From: a bacterium
GTDB taxonomy: Bacteria; Patescibacteriota; Minisyncoccia; Phycocordibacterales; UBA12079
Length of the DNA: 50,557 nucleotides
Assembly (NCBI GenBank): GCA_030641525.1
Contig: DAOWHH010000002.1
Coordinates: 1 to 50,557 of the forward strand
Direction: 5' to 3'
Shown: positions 1 to 7,283 of the stretch, piece by piece
How the letters are laid out: each line of letters begins with the position of its first letter
Numbering within the stretch: the stretch's first letter is position 1
Notes under the pieces: model-generated
Told to the model about the DNA's origin: nothing
What the model saw: the letters and a program-made list of their open reading frames with translations, nothing else
Database searches by the model: none
Made by a program: the position numbers and the translations under genes

Positions 1-141
1 TATATAAAAACATATTATTACATAATCGTTTTTATAAATCCTCACTTGAAATTAGATGAAGCAAGCATATAATTCCTGCGTTCGGATTATATAAAAACAT
101 ATTATTACATAATCGTTTTTATAAATCCTCACTTGAAATTA
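1..141. repeat. 54-bp direct repeat pair upstream of the response regulator
   Basis: Bases 1-54 and 88-141 are identical, separated by 33 bp. The second copy ends in the A of the response-regulator ATG. The first copy begins at the window edge, so the repeat may be longer or have more copies upstream. The AT-rich repeat carries the only visible upstream region of the gene and may include its promoter. No Shine-Dalgarno site precedes the ATG. Confidence 0.85.
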
Positions 142-512
142 TGAAAATACTCATTATTGAAGATGAAGAAATTTTAGTTAAAGTTCTTCAGGAGAAATTT
201 GAGAAAGATGGATTCACAGTAGAAATTGCTATTGATGGTTCCAATGCTCTTTCTTTAGCAAAAAGTTTCAAACCTGATATTATGCTTTTAGATATTATAC
301 TACCAGTAAAGGATGGTCTTGATTTATTGGAAGAATTTAAATTAGATTTAGAGTTACAAAATATACCAGTTATTATACTATCTAATTTAGGAGATGATGA
401 AAAAATTAAAAAAGCATTGAAATTGGGTGCGATAGATTATTTAGTTAAAACTCAACATCCAATCAATGAGGTTGTAGAGAAGGTCAAAAATATTTTACTT
501 GAATCCAAATAG
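141..512 (+). CDS. Receiver-domain-only response regulator (CheY-like)
   Basis: This 123-residue protein is a single receiver domain with no output domain. The acidic pocket is E7-D8, the expected phospho-acceptor is D51 in MLLDIILP, S81 is in the Thr/Ser switch position and K103 is the conserved lysine before the last helix. Such proteins act by phosphorylation-dependent binding to a partner protein. No histidine kinase is present in the window, so its partner is unknown. The length is normal for a stand-alone receiver. The start at 141 is fixed by the conserved KILIIEDE strand. Confidence 0.9.
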   Translation: MKILIIEDEEILVKVLQEKFEKDGFTVEIAIDGSNALSLAKSFKPDIMLLDIILPVKDGLDLLEEFKLDLELQNIPVIILSNLGDDEKIKKALKLGAIDYLVKTQHPINEVVEKVKNILLESK

Positions 513-861
513 ATAAAAGACTTGTTCAAAATATTATGTCGAACTGAAATTTTTGAATGAGTTTTTGGTATATTAACTAATTATTTAAAAGTTGATTGAT
601 ATTTTGAATATCATAAGTATCATCTGGGTTGATATAAAACATAAGCAAATTAGAATATGTTTTTTATATAGCGAGTTATCTTTAGAAGATAAATAATGGT
701 ATCCGATGGCATGAAGTTTTGTGTCATCAGATTTTTTGTTTTAAAAACCTTATAGTTTCTAAAAAACTGATAAATCAAGATTATAATATTTTATTCAATA
801 TGTTAAATATTCTTATTTTTGCAAAAAACTTAAAAATTAAATAGTATAATAGATTATTAAT
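513..861. other. Gene-free AT-rich stretch before the tRNA genes
   Basis: No credible coding region is seen. It holds a small perfect inverted repeat (597-603 with 607-613), a terminator-like hairpin at 702-738 and, at 845-850, a TATAAT box placed 11 nt before the first tRNA. Confidence 0.6.
702..738 (+). terminator. Rho-independent terminator-like hairpin
   Basis: Arms 702-712 and 721-731 pair with one mismatch and two G-U pairs around an 8-nt loop, followed by a T run from 732. It lies 190 nt after the response-regulator stop and would end transcription before the tRNA promoter. Confidence 0.65.
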
Positions 862-934
862 GCCGTTGTAGCTCAGTTGGTAGAGCGCGTCCTCGGTAAG
901 GACGAGGTCTGCGGTTCAATCCCGCACAACGGCT
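862..934 (+). tRNA. tRNA-Thr (anticodon GGT)
   Basis: The cloverleaf is complete: acceptor 862-868 with 927-933, D arm GCTC/GAGC, anticodon stem CGTCC/GGACG, T arm TGCGG/CCGCA with loop TTCAATC, and discriminator T934. CCA is not encoded. The 7-nt anticodon loop reads TCGGTAA, giving anticodon GGT for threonine ACC/ACT codons. The base 5' of the anticodon (position 33) is C instead of the near-universal U. A TATAAT box at 845-850 is the likely -10. Confidence 0.95.
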
Positions 935-945
935 CAATAAATTAA

Positions 946-1018
946 GCCACCTTAGCTCAGTTGGTAGAGCAATGGTATCGTAAACCATAGGTCGTCAGTT
1001 CGACTCTGACAGGTGGCT
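946..1018 (+). tRNA. tRNA-Thr (anticodon CGT)
   Basis: The acceptor stem GCCACCT (946-952) pairs with AGGTGGC (1011-1017). The anticodon stem is ATGGT/ACCAT with loop ATCGTAA, giving anticodon CGT for the ACG codon and a normal T33. The discriminator is T1018 and CCA is not encoded. It starts 11 nt after the other tRNA-Thr and is probably co-transcribed with it. Its last 18 bases plus two more (1001-1020) are repeated at 1220-1239. Confidence 0.95.
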
Positions 1019-1021
1019 CAA

Positions 1022-1052
1022 GAAAAAAGTTCAGCGAAAGCTGGATTTTTTT
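1022..1052 (+). terminator. Terminator of the tRNA-Thr pair
   Basis: CAGC-GAAA-GCTG forms a hairpin with a GNRA tetraloop at 1032-1043. The stem is extended by wobble pairs and by an A run upstream pairing with the T run 1046-1052. Confidence 0.85.
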
Positions 1053-1054
1053 GT

Positions 1055-1239
1055 TGAGCCATCTGGAAAAATACGAAGTATTTTTAAGAGTCGAAAGACG
1101 GAGTATGTCGTGAGTATTTCTGAGCGATAGCGAAGAAAACGGAACGACAACGAGCCGGGGTCGAGAACACTTAGTAGATTTCGAGCGATAGCGAAGAAAT
1201 ATACTTAGTGATTCGTGACCGACTCTGACAGGTGGCTCA
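1055..1239. other. Structured non-coding stretch bounded by copies of a tRNA 3' end
   Basis: The right end (1220-1239) is a perfect 20-bp copy of the tRNA-Thr 3' end at 1001-1020. The left end (TGAGCCATCTG, 1055-1065) is its inverted complement with one mismatch to CAGGTGGCTCA at 1229-1239. Inside are a perfect 8-bp hairpin (1067-1074 with 1078-1085), a GTC-GAAA-GAC hairpin near 1090, and a 17-bp direct repeat (1122-1138 and 1183-1199). No ORF is seen. It could be the scar of an element integrated at the tRNA, or a folded RNA. Confidence 0.6.
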
Positions 1240-1291
1240 TAAAATATTCATTATATATGCTTTTTGTATACATTTTTTAGTAATAAGGAAT

Positions 1292-1321
1292 AAAAAAATC
1301 CGTCGTGTGAAAAACGACGGA
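1292..1321 (-). terminator. Terminator of the minus-strand gene ending at 1356
   Basis: A perfect 7-bp stem (1299-1305 with 1315-1321) is followed, on the minus strand, by a seven-T run (1292-1298). It lies 35 nt past the stop codon of the minus-strand gene. Confidence 0.85.
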
Positions 1322-1355
1322 TATCTTTGTTTTTTGTAGATAAACAAAAGATTTA

Positions 1356-1832
1356 TCAAATCTCCATTTGCTTTTTTTCAATTCGAGAGTCTGTTTCTAA
1401 AAAAGCTAACATTTTAATTATGTTGATAAGAATCTCCCCAATCGCTTCGTCTGTTTGTTCTTTTGCTCCTGATACACCACATGATATTTCATCGCTGTAT
1501 GAGCCACCTAGATAGAGGAATTCTTCTTTTTTAAAAACCCACGGTTTGAGTTTTGCTACGAGACTTGTTGCCATTTGTTCTCTTTCAGCAACCGCACGAT
1601 TCTTTTTTGCTATTTTACAAAATATACTAGGGTTTCCCCACTTTTTTCTCCAAATTTTTTTCGGACTCCGACCAAATTCAAATTTTATTGCTGTATCAAG
1701 ACCAGGGGTATTAATATATCCAACAACCCATTTTGGTCCCCAAGTGGTTCCTGTTTGTTTAAAGATTTTGGATACAGTTGGTCTCATTAATTCAATTGCT
1801 TGAAGTACCAATTCTTCGTTTATGATACCCAT
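1356..1832 (-). CDS. Small protein, possibly GlcG/HbpS-like (DUF336)
   Basis: This 158-residue protein has no signal peptide or membrane segment. The C-terminal stretch CGVSGAKEQTDEAIGEI resembles the GVSGG-x-x-EQDEA signature of the GlcG/HbpS (DUF336) fold. The N-terminal half is not recognisable, so the assignment is tentative and no substrate is proposed. The start is supported by a strong Shine-Dalgarno sequence (AGGGGAG on the minus strand) 8 nt before ATG. The gene is monocistronic, with its own promoter near 1896-1924 and a terminator at 1292-1321. Two ORFs on the opposite strand are shadows. Confidence 0.6.
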   Translation of the reverse strand: MGIINEELVLQAIELMRPTVSKIFKQTGTTWGPKWVVGYINTPGLDTAIKFEFGRSPKKIWRKKWGNPSIFCKIAKKNRAVAEREQMATSLVAKLKPWVFKKEEFLYLGGSYSDEISCGVSGAKEQTDEAIGEILINIIKMLAFLETDSRIEKKQMEI

Positions 1833-1888
1833 CTTTTCTCTCCCCTAAATTGAATTTTGATTGAAAAATGTTAGACATGAGCTATTCT

Positions 1889-1924
1889 GAATAATAATAT
1901 ATATTATTATTCTAGTTTAGTAAA
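1889..1924 (-). promoter_or_regulatory. Promoter with palindromic operator candidate
   Basis: On the minus strand, TTTACT (1919-1924), a 17-nt spacer and TATATT (1896-1901) form a sigma70-like promoter, giving a leader of about 57 nt to the ATG at 1832. A perfect 24-bp palindrome (1889-1912) covers the -10 box and would suit a dimeric repressor. The palindrome is pure A/T apart from its ends, so chance is possible. Confidence 0.5.
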
Positions 1925-1934
1925 GAAAATAATA

Positions 1935-1975
1935 ACTACACAAAAACCACGGTCGTGGTTTTTGTGTAGTTTTTA
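1935..1975 (+). terminator. Long perfect hairpin with T tail
   Basis: Arms 1935-1950 and 1955-1970 are perfectly complementary around GGTC, and a T run follows on the plus strand. It lies between divergent genes, so no gene on either strand obviously uses it. It is closely related to the hairpin at 46765-46800 after miaA. Confidence 0.6.
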
Positions 1976-2097
1976 TTTTGAACAGTAAAGGTTAGAGAAA
2001 TTTATAAAATCAAAATATGGACTTTAGATATTTTTTTAGTAGAATATAAGATAATAATTAAAACCAGATAAAAAGTGCTAATACCATATCTAAAAAG

Positions 2098-4329
2098 ATG
2101 AAAAATAAAAAAGGACTAATTTATACAGTTATTTTTGGTAGAAACGATGATTTAAAAAAAAGACCAAATCTTTCTGCAGGAAAATTAACTTTAAAACAAA
2201 TAATGGAGGTATTTGGGCGTGAAGGAATAAAGGTTGGATTTGCTGTTACTAGAATGGGGGATATAGACGGGGTTTCTTTGGAGACAGAAAAAGTAATCAA
2301 AGGTGTTCAGAGTGGCGGAGCACAAGTGACATCATATATAGGAAAAGGATTTGTTAAAAGTTCTCATGTTGATACAACTATAAATGCGGACATTATTTTA
2401 TCAGAAGAATTAAATACTCACCTTGTGAGTCTTTTTTTTAGACATTTTTCAAGTATAGCTAAAATAAAAGATGCAATCTCATATTTTTTGGAATCAAAAC
2501 TTATAAAAGATCCTATTTTATTGAAAGAAATGAAATCTGTTATTGAAAAAATTATTTCCGAATCGGAAGGAGATGATATTCTTTATTCTGAGATAAATAA
2601 AAAAATATTAAGTGATATAAGAACTACTTTAACTGACGTATCCCGTATAGTTTTGGATTTTCAGAGTGAGAAAATAGAATTAGCCATAGAAAAATGGATT
2701 AATTCTACAGGAAATGAAATAATCATCCCAGAAAATAGTAATACAATTCCTGCACAATTACCTTTAGGTGTGGCTCTTGCTAGATTATCAGAGCGTCGTA
2801 AGGATATTACATTTATTATTCATAATCATGATTTTTGGTTTGAAAGATATATGTATCAACCACATAATTGGCTTAATAATTCAGTTGAAGAATATCTTAA
2901 TTTAGCTTTTCCAATGGTGGGTAATAATATATATCAAGTGTTTATAAATACTATTGCTCGTGATCAATTGATAGACAGGATTAATATTCTCTCAAACCGT
3001 TTATTTAAATCAGCTAAAAATTTAAAATATCTAGCTATGGATAATAGAATAAAACATGCTCAATTTCTGCAAAATGAAGCAAAGATGCTTGAATTAAATA
3101 GAAATATTGTTTTTAATGTAATGAATTTTGAAAAGAAAACTCCAGAAATAGATAATTTTAATAAAGATTTTAGACAAAAAATAGGTGTTGAAGAAGATGA
3201 TTTTATAATCGGTAATATAGTAAGGATTATTGAGAGAAAAGGTTTAGATATTTCATTAAAAATGCTTGATCAATTAAAGCGTTTAAAGAAAATTGATCCT
3301 AAAAAAGCATCTAGAATAAAATTACTTATATCTGGAGGAGATGAAATTCTTTCACCTGAAAAAAATAAATATTTACATCAACTTGAAGATTATGCTAAAT
3401 CATTAGAACTTGAAATAGGTAAAGATATAATAATTCTAGATTATTTCAATAAAAAAGGTCTCAAAATAGGTCTTAATAGAAATGAAAAAGATAATGATGG
3501 AGACAAAGTATATATTCTTGATGATGTGTATGCTAATGTGGATATGATTAGTTACCCCTCTACTTATGAAGGTTTTGGTAATGCTCTTGTTGAGGCTATA
3601 TGGGCTAAACTTCCTATCGTTGTGTATCCTTATTCTATTTTTGAAAGAGATATTCGTAAAGCTTTAAAGGGTAGCTTATTTGAATACCCTGATTTAGATG
3701 TAGAGTTTTTGAAAAAATTTGATATTTCTGTTAATCAATTGAAATCTGAGGATCTTCAGATGTTATTAGAGCTTGCTACATCAGATTCAATTCAAGTTGA
3801 ATCCTTTAGGAAAGATTTTAATGAAAGACATCATAAAAATATATCAAAAATTGAATTTGATGAATTAAAAAAATATTCATATGTGGAAGAGCTTGGAAAA
3901 AACACAGAAGAATTATTTGAAAAAATAATAAATCCGCTAATAGATCTACCAAGAAAAGAAAGAATAAAATATATACGCAATATACCTTCAGTAAAGACTG
4001 CTTTTGATTCTGCCAAAAAAGAATTTTCTTATACTGCAATGGATAATATGCTTATGCATATATTTACAGAAGTTTTTCTAGAAGAAGATCTTGTTCAATC
4101 TATGGATAAAGTTTTGCAAATGTTTTTAAATATTGAAGATATGATTTTACGAGAACATCTTATTGAGACATTATTAAATTTTACCAAAAGTTCTGAAGTA
4201 TTTATAACTACTGATAAGAAAGAGAGTACAATAGGAGAATCTGCTATTTGGGTATTAAAAGAAATTGGCAAGCGGGATATGCTTGGTAATTATAAAAAAT
4301 TAGTAAAGAAAGTTTTAGAGAAGAATTAA
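2098..4329 (+). CDS. Large GT4-type glycosyltransferase
   Basis: This 743-residue soluble protein carries a GT-B retaining glycosyltransferase module in its second half. The donor-site loop begins near R375 (RIIERKG), and the E-x7-E motif lies in YPSTYEGFGNALVEAIW at about 486-502. The first ~330 residues resemble an acceptor-binding half with an unusual helical insertion, and residues after ~550 form an extra helical tail. It is about twice the length of an ordinary GT4 enzyme. The donor and acceptor are unknown. It stands alone, 6 kb before the main glycan locus. No Shine-Dalgarno site is present. A decayed fragment of a related gene lies downstream at 4407-4451. Confidence 0.75.
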   Translation: MKNKKGLIYTVIFGRNDDLKKRPNLSAGKLTLKQIMEVFGREGIKVGFAVTRMGDIDGVSLETEKVIKGVQSGGAQVTSYIGKGFVKSSHVDTTINADIILSEELNTHLVSLFFRHFSSIAKIKDAISYFLESKLIKDPILLKEMKSVIEKIISESEGDDILYSEINKKILSDIRTTLTDVSRIVLDFQSEKIELAIEKWINSTGNEIIIPENSNTIPAQLPLGVALARLSERRKDITFIIHNHDFWFERYMYQPHNWLNNSVEEYLNLAFPMVGNNIYQVFINTIARDQLIDRINILSNRLFKSAKNLKYLAMDNRIKHAQFLQNEAKMLELNRNIVFNVMNFEKKTPEIDNFNKDFRQKIGVEEDDFIIGNIVRIIERKGLDISLKMLDQLKRLKKIDPKKASRIKLLISGGDEILSPEKNKYLHQLEDYAKSLELEIGKDIIILDYFNKKGLKIGLNRNEKDNDGDKVYILDDVYANVDMISYPSTYEGFGNALVEAIWAKLPIVVYPYSIFERDIRKALKGSLFEYPDLDVEFLKKFDISVNQLKSEDLQMLLELATSDSIQVESFRKDFNERHHKNISKIEFDELKKYSYVEELGKNTEELFEKIINPLIDLPRKERIKYIRNIPSVKTAFDSAKKEFSYTAMDNMLMHIFTEVFLEEDLVQSMDKVLQMFLNIEDMILREHLIETLLNFTKSSEVFITTDKKESTIGESAIWVLKEIGKRDMLGNYKKLVKKVLEKN

Positions 4330-4406
4330 GGTAAATTAAAAAAGATCAAAAAATTAAGATATTTTGTACCCCATTTTTTAAATGTTAAGAAAATACAATT
4401 GCTTAA

Positions 4407-4451
4407 GATATTATTTTTAATGTAATGAATTTTGAAAAAAAACCGCTCAAA
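4407..4451 (+). pseudogene. Remnant of a second copy of the upstream glycosyltransferase
   Basis: Translated in frame this reads DIIFNVMNFEKKP, against NIVFNVMNFEKKT near residues 337-348 of the preceding gene. The stretch 4414-4438 is identical over 25 nt to 3110-3134. In-frame stops occur just before and after, so it is dead. It indicates a former tandem paralogue that was mostly deleted. Confidence 0.6.
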
Positions 4452-4484
4452 TAGAAAATTGATTAGTTTTTCTTTTGTGCGGTT
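4435..4484 (-). terminator. Terminator of the minus-strand gene ending at 4496
   Basis: AACCGC (4441-4446) pairs with GCGGTT (4479-4484), and the stem continues imperfectly inward. On the minus strand an uninterrupted T run follows (4435-4442). It overlaps the dead glycosyltransferase fragment. Confidence 0.75.
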
Positions 4485-4495
4485 GAAATTGATGT

Positions 4496-4960
4496 TTAGG
4501 AAAATTTGAATTCTTTTTTAGAAGCAGTAGAAATGTTTTGAATTTCTGAAAAATAAATGAAGACTTCTTTTTGTTTGTTATTTATCCAGGTAATGGGGTT
4601 AGCAAAGATATCAAGAGAGTCACCGGTGAAAACAATTTTACTGTTGTCCTTTTTTGTAATAACAAATTTTTCCTTTGTCACGAATAAATCAATAAGGGTT
4701 GCCATAATAGAAGAAGATTCAATTTCGTTAGCGAGCAGGTTTAATTGTTTAAGTTTTTTTGACAATTTAGGAAGTTCTTTTGCTATATTCCTAATTTCGT
4801 TAGAAATATCAGTTTTATTTACTCCTTCAGGGAGATCTAAATTTTTTAAATAATCTCCTAATTGTTTCAGGTCTTTTTCCGCTATGGAATTAGAAGCTTT
4901 TTTTGCCCATGATTCTATTCCTAACAAAATCTTTTCGTGAAAAGGCTTTTTATTTTTCAT
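4496..4960 (-). CDS. Conserved-looking small protein of unknown function
   Basis: I do not recognise this 154-residue protein. The first ~95 residues are charged and helical (possible coiled coil around ELPKLSKKLKQLNLL), and the last ~60 look like beta strands (EKFVITKKDNSKIVFTGD). No signal peptide or membrane segment is visible. The start has an AAGGA Shine-Dalgarno site 8 nt upstream. The gene is monocistronic, with a near-consensus promoter (5032-5060) and a terminator (4435-4484). An ORF on the other strand is a shadow. Confidence 0.75.
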   Translation of the reverse strand: MKNKKPFHEKILLGIESWAKKASNSIAEKDLKQLGDYLKNLDLPEGVNKTDISNEIRNIAKELPKLSKKLKQLNLLANEIESSSIMATLIDLFVTKEKFVITKKDNSKIVFTGDSLDIFANPITWINNKQKEVFIYFSEIQNISTASKKEFKFS

Positions 4961-5031
4961 TTTAATTTCCTTTTTTTATTTTTCAAAATGTTGAAGAACT
5001 AAAGTAATTCTCCTAAATAACAGATAAAAAT

Positions 5032-5060
5032 AGTATATCATACTATGATATTGATGTCAA
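5032..5060 (-). promoter_or_regulatory. Consensus sigma70-type promoter
   Basis: On the minus strand TTGACA (5055-5060), a 17-nt spacer and TATACT (5032-5037) preceded by TGA make a near-perfect promoter. The leader to the ATG at 4960 is about 65 nt. Confidence 0.85.
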
Positions 5061-5170
5061 ATATTCTTAATAATTTTAATCCATAGAGGTTCAACTTTTA
5101 AAGGTTTTTAGGAGTATGATTTTAGTAATTTATCTCCTCTAAAAAATTCATTTGTAAAATAGGTTTTTTA

Positions 5171-5207
5171 TTTTCATTAAAATAAGTTATACTTATTTTA
5201 ATGAAAA
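5171..5207 (+). promoter_or_regulatory. Perfect inverted repeat over a -10 box and start codon
   Basis: Arms 5171-5187 and 5191-5207 are perfect 17-bp complements around TAT. The repeat contains TATACT (5188-5193), and the ATG of the next gene (5201-5203) lies in the right arm, 7 nt after the -10. The transcript would be leaderless. The palindrome could be an operator. If transcription starts upstream, the RNA hairpin would bury the start codon. Confidence 0.6.
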
Positions 5208-5410
5208 TTATAGCGCTTCTGGCTTTGGTGGTAATAATTACTCCTTTTTTGGGAATTCCGGTTTTTTGGAAGACTATTGTTTTTGTAGTGTCGGGGACTA
5301 TAATTTTGATTAAAACTTTGAAAAATTCTAATTCATTAAATAAAAAACTTGATTTTAAAGAAATTGAAGATAGTGTTTATACAGAAAGTGGTGATGATTA
5401 TAAAGAATAA
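5201..5410 (+). CDS. Small two-helix membrane protein
   Basis: This 69-residue protein has two hydrophobic segments, roughly residues 3-18 (IIALLALVVIITPFLG) and 22-38 (FWKTIVFVVSGTIILI), then a charged cytoplasm-like tail. I do not recognise a family. It overlaps the next gene by 17 nt, so the two are probably translated together and may work at the same membrane site. There is no Shine-Dalgarno site, and a -10 box sits 7 nt upstream. Confidence 0.7.
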   Translation: MKIIALLALVVIITPFLGIPVFWKTIVFVVSGTIILIKTLKNSNSLNKKLDFKEIEDSVYTESGDDYKE

Positions 5411-6572
5411 ATTTAAAATATTAGGTTTTATAACTATAAGCAGTGTTTTTGTTGTTGTGGTTTTTTTGTTTTTTAAAACAAGTGTTTTTGATTTAATTAT
5501 TGATTTTAGTAATGCAAATATTGTTAAAAGTATTACTGAAAAAGAAATTGAATATAGGGCAACTCATATTACTACACCTGATCAAGTAAAAGCTATCTAT
5601 ATGACAAGTTGGGTAGCAGGAACTATAAATTTTAGGAATAGACTTATTAAATTAATAGATGAAACAGAAATAAATTCTATTATTATTGATATAAAAGATT
5701 ATACAGGAAAAATTTCTTTTGAAATTGAAGATAAGGATTTGAAGAAATATGATGCTGTTGAAAATAGAATTTTTGATATTAAAGAATTGATAGAGTTATT
5801 ACACAATAAAGGTATTTATGTGATTGGAAGAATTTCTGTCTTTCAAGATCCTCATCTTGTGGGGCAAAAGCCTGATTTGGCAGTTAAGAAAAATAAAGAT
5901 GGTGATGTTTGGAAAGACTATAAGGGCATCTCTTGGTTAGACGCTGGTTCGGTTGAGGTTTGGAATTATGCAGTCAATCTAGCACGAGAATCTTATAATA
6001 TTGGTTTTGATGAAATAAATTTTGATTATATGAGATTTCCATCTGATGGTAATATGACAGAAATATATTATCCCATAAGTGAAGACAGAATTATGCGAGA
6101 TCCTGATAAAGGTAAAGCTAAAATAATGCAAGAATTTTTTGTTTATTTGAGTAATGGGTTGAATGATTTGGATTTGATGTTATCTGTTGATTTATTCGGA
6201 ATGGTGACAACTAATGCAGATGATTTGAATATAGGGCAGATCTTGGAATATGCTTTGCCTTTTTTTGATTATATTTGTCCGATGGTTTATCCATCTCATT
6301 ATCCTAGGGATTTTATTGGTCTTTCTAATCCAGCTGAATATCCTTATGAGGTAATCAAATATTCAATGGATAAGGCTGTAGAGAAGGTATTAAATGCTAG
6401 TTCTAGTATAGATAAATTAAGGCCATGGTTACAAGATTTTGATTTGGGAGCTGATTATACAGCTGAAATGGTTAGGGCTCAGATACAGGCGACTTATGAT
6501 TCGGGGTTAGATTCTTGGATGTTGTGGTCGGCAGCTAATACTTATACTCGGGGAGCTCTTCTTAAGGAGTAG
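5394..6572 (+). CDS. DUF4015 putative glycoside hydrolase, membrane anchored
   Basis: This protein of about 392 residues starts with a basic stretch and one membrane segment (GFITISSVFVVVVFLFF), so the rest is expected outside the membrane. The remainder matches the TIM-barrel DUF4015 family of putative glycosidases, with AIYMTSWVAG, IIIDIKDYTGKISF, GFDEINFDYMRFPSDG and ICPMVYPSHY as barrel-strand ends bearing acidic residues. The substrate is unknown, probably a cell-surface or environmental polysaccharide. I chose M at 5394 rather than the ORF start at 5349, because it begins just before the basic and hydrophobic anchor and gives a normal overlap with the preceding gene. Confidence 0.8.
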   Translation: MIIKNKFKILGFITISSVFVVVVFLFFKTSVFDLIIDFSNANIVKSITEKEIEYRATHITTPDQVKAIYMTSWVAGTINFRNRLIKLIDETEINSIIIDIKDYTGKISFEIEDKDLKKYDAVENRIFDIKELIELLHNKGIYVIGRISVFQDPHLVGQKPDLAVKKNKDGDVWKDYKGISWLDAGSVEVWNYAVNLARESYNIGFDEINFDYMRFPSDGNMTEIYYPISEDRIMRDPDKGKAKIMQEFFVYLSNGLNDLDLMLSVDLFGMVTTNADDLNIGQILEYALPFFDYICPMVYPSHYPRDFIGLSNPAEYPYEVIKYSMDKAVEKVLNASSSIDKLRPWLQDFDLGADYTAEMVRAQIQATYDSGLDSWMLWSAANTYTRGALLKE

Positions 6573-6632
6573 AAAGTTGAGTGTAGCGAAGTCTGTCTCA
6601 GAGGGATTTATAAAGTTTATAGAGTTAAAAAT

Positions 6633-6668
6633 AAAGAGTGGGTGCCGAAGGCACCCACTCTTTACTTT
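6633..6668 (+). terminator. Strong rho-independent terminator
   Basis: A perfect 14-bp stem (6633-6646 with 6650-6663) with loop GAA is followed by a T-rich tail. It ends the DUF4015 operon. Confidence 0.9.
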
Positions 6669-6720
6669 GTTTTAAATGATGTATATTTCTTATTTATATT
6701 TAATTATTAACTAATTTCTC

Positions 6721-6782
6721 TTTATTAAAACTTTATTTCTTGATATAAAGATAATAGAGTTTAAAGGTATCATCTTTATATC
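6721..6782 (+). promoter_or_regulatory. Promoter with an 11-bp inverted repeat
   Basis: TTTATT (6721-6726), a 17-nt spacer and TATAAA (6744-6749) preceded by TGA form a likely promoter. GATATAAAGAT at 6742-6752, covering the -10, is repeated inverted and perfect at 6772-6782 in the leader. This could be a pair of operator half-sites or a leader hairpin. Confidence 0.5.
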
Positions 6783-6812
6783 GAATTTCACTTAACAGAA
6801 AAGAGGTTTATT

Positions 6813-7091
6813 ATGACAGGTTTTTTTGATGGTATCAAAAAAGAGGTAGCTGATTATCTCTTTTCTCTGCAAATGGAAGGGGAAATATTGTTCAGAAAGA
6901 ATGAAAAAGGTGATTGGAAGCAAATTACTCTTAGGACTTTTTTTCAAGAGAAAATTGAAATCTTGAAAGAAATAATAACCGGATTGGAAAATGGGCAAAT
7001 ATCACCTGCGTATGGTGTACAGAAGGAATTGTTAATTACCCATTTTGGAGAAAGAATCGATAGATTCAGAAAATATCTCATAGTAGCGTAA
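6813..7091 (+). CDS. Small protein of unknown function
   Basis: I do not recognise this 92-residue soluble, mostly helical protein. It has no signal peptide. The start at 6813 is supported by AGAGGT 8 nt upstream. The gene is a stand-alone unit with a promoter at 6721-6749, a leader of about 56 nt and a strong terminator at 7109-7138, the same arrangement as at 1356, 4496, 39282 and 41320. The minus-strand ORF over it is a shadow. Confidence 0.75.
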   Translation: MTGFFDGIKKEVADYLFSLQMEGEILFRKNEKGDWKQITLRTFFQEKIEILKEIITGLENGQISPAYGVQKELLITHFGERIDRFRKYLIVA

Positions 7092-7108
7092 AACCTACTT
7101 ACAAAGGA

Positions 7109-7138
7109 ACCGTCTAGGAAACTAGACGGTCTTTTTTA
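7109..7138 (+). terminator. Strong terminator with GAAA tetraloop
   Basis: A perfect 9-bp stem (7109-7117 with 7122-7130) closed by GAAA is followed by CTTTTTT. Confidence 0.9.
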
Positions 7139-7283
7139 TTATCAATAACCTAAAATCTAAAGCTTAAATCTGTGGAAATCGGATCTCCACAAATTAGTTG
7201 AAAATAAAAGAACAACAGCAAAGAAGTCGTCCCTTTTAAGTTTATAATTTTTATCTTATAATGTATTTATAAACTCACTATTT

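Noticed and set aside
1122-1199. Two 17-bp repeats (GAGCGATAGCGAAGAAA) as a possible CRISPR array
   Set aside because: There are only two copies, the spacing is a single 44-nt interval, and no cas genes are present.
1327-1803. Plus-strand ORFs opposite the 1356-1832 gene
   Set aside because: They lie antisense to a gene with a Shine-Dalgarno site and terminator, and their translations are hydrophobic, low-complexity shadows.
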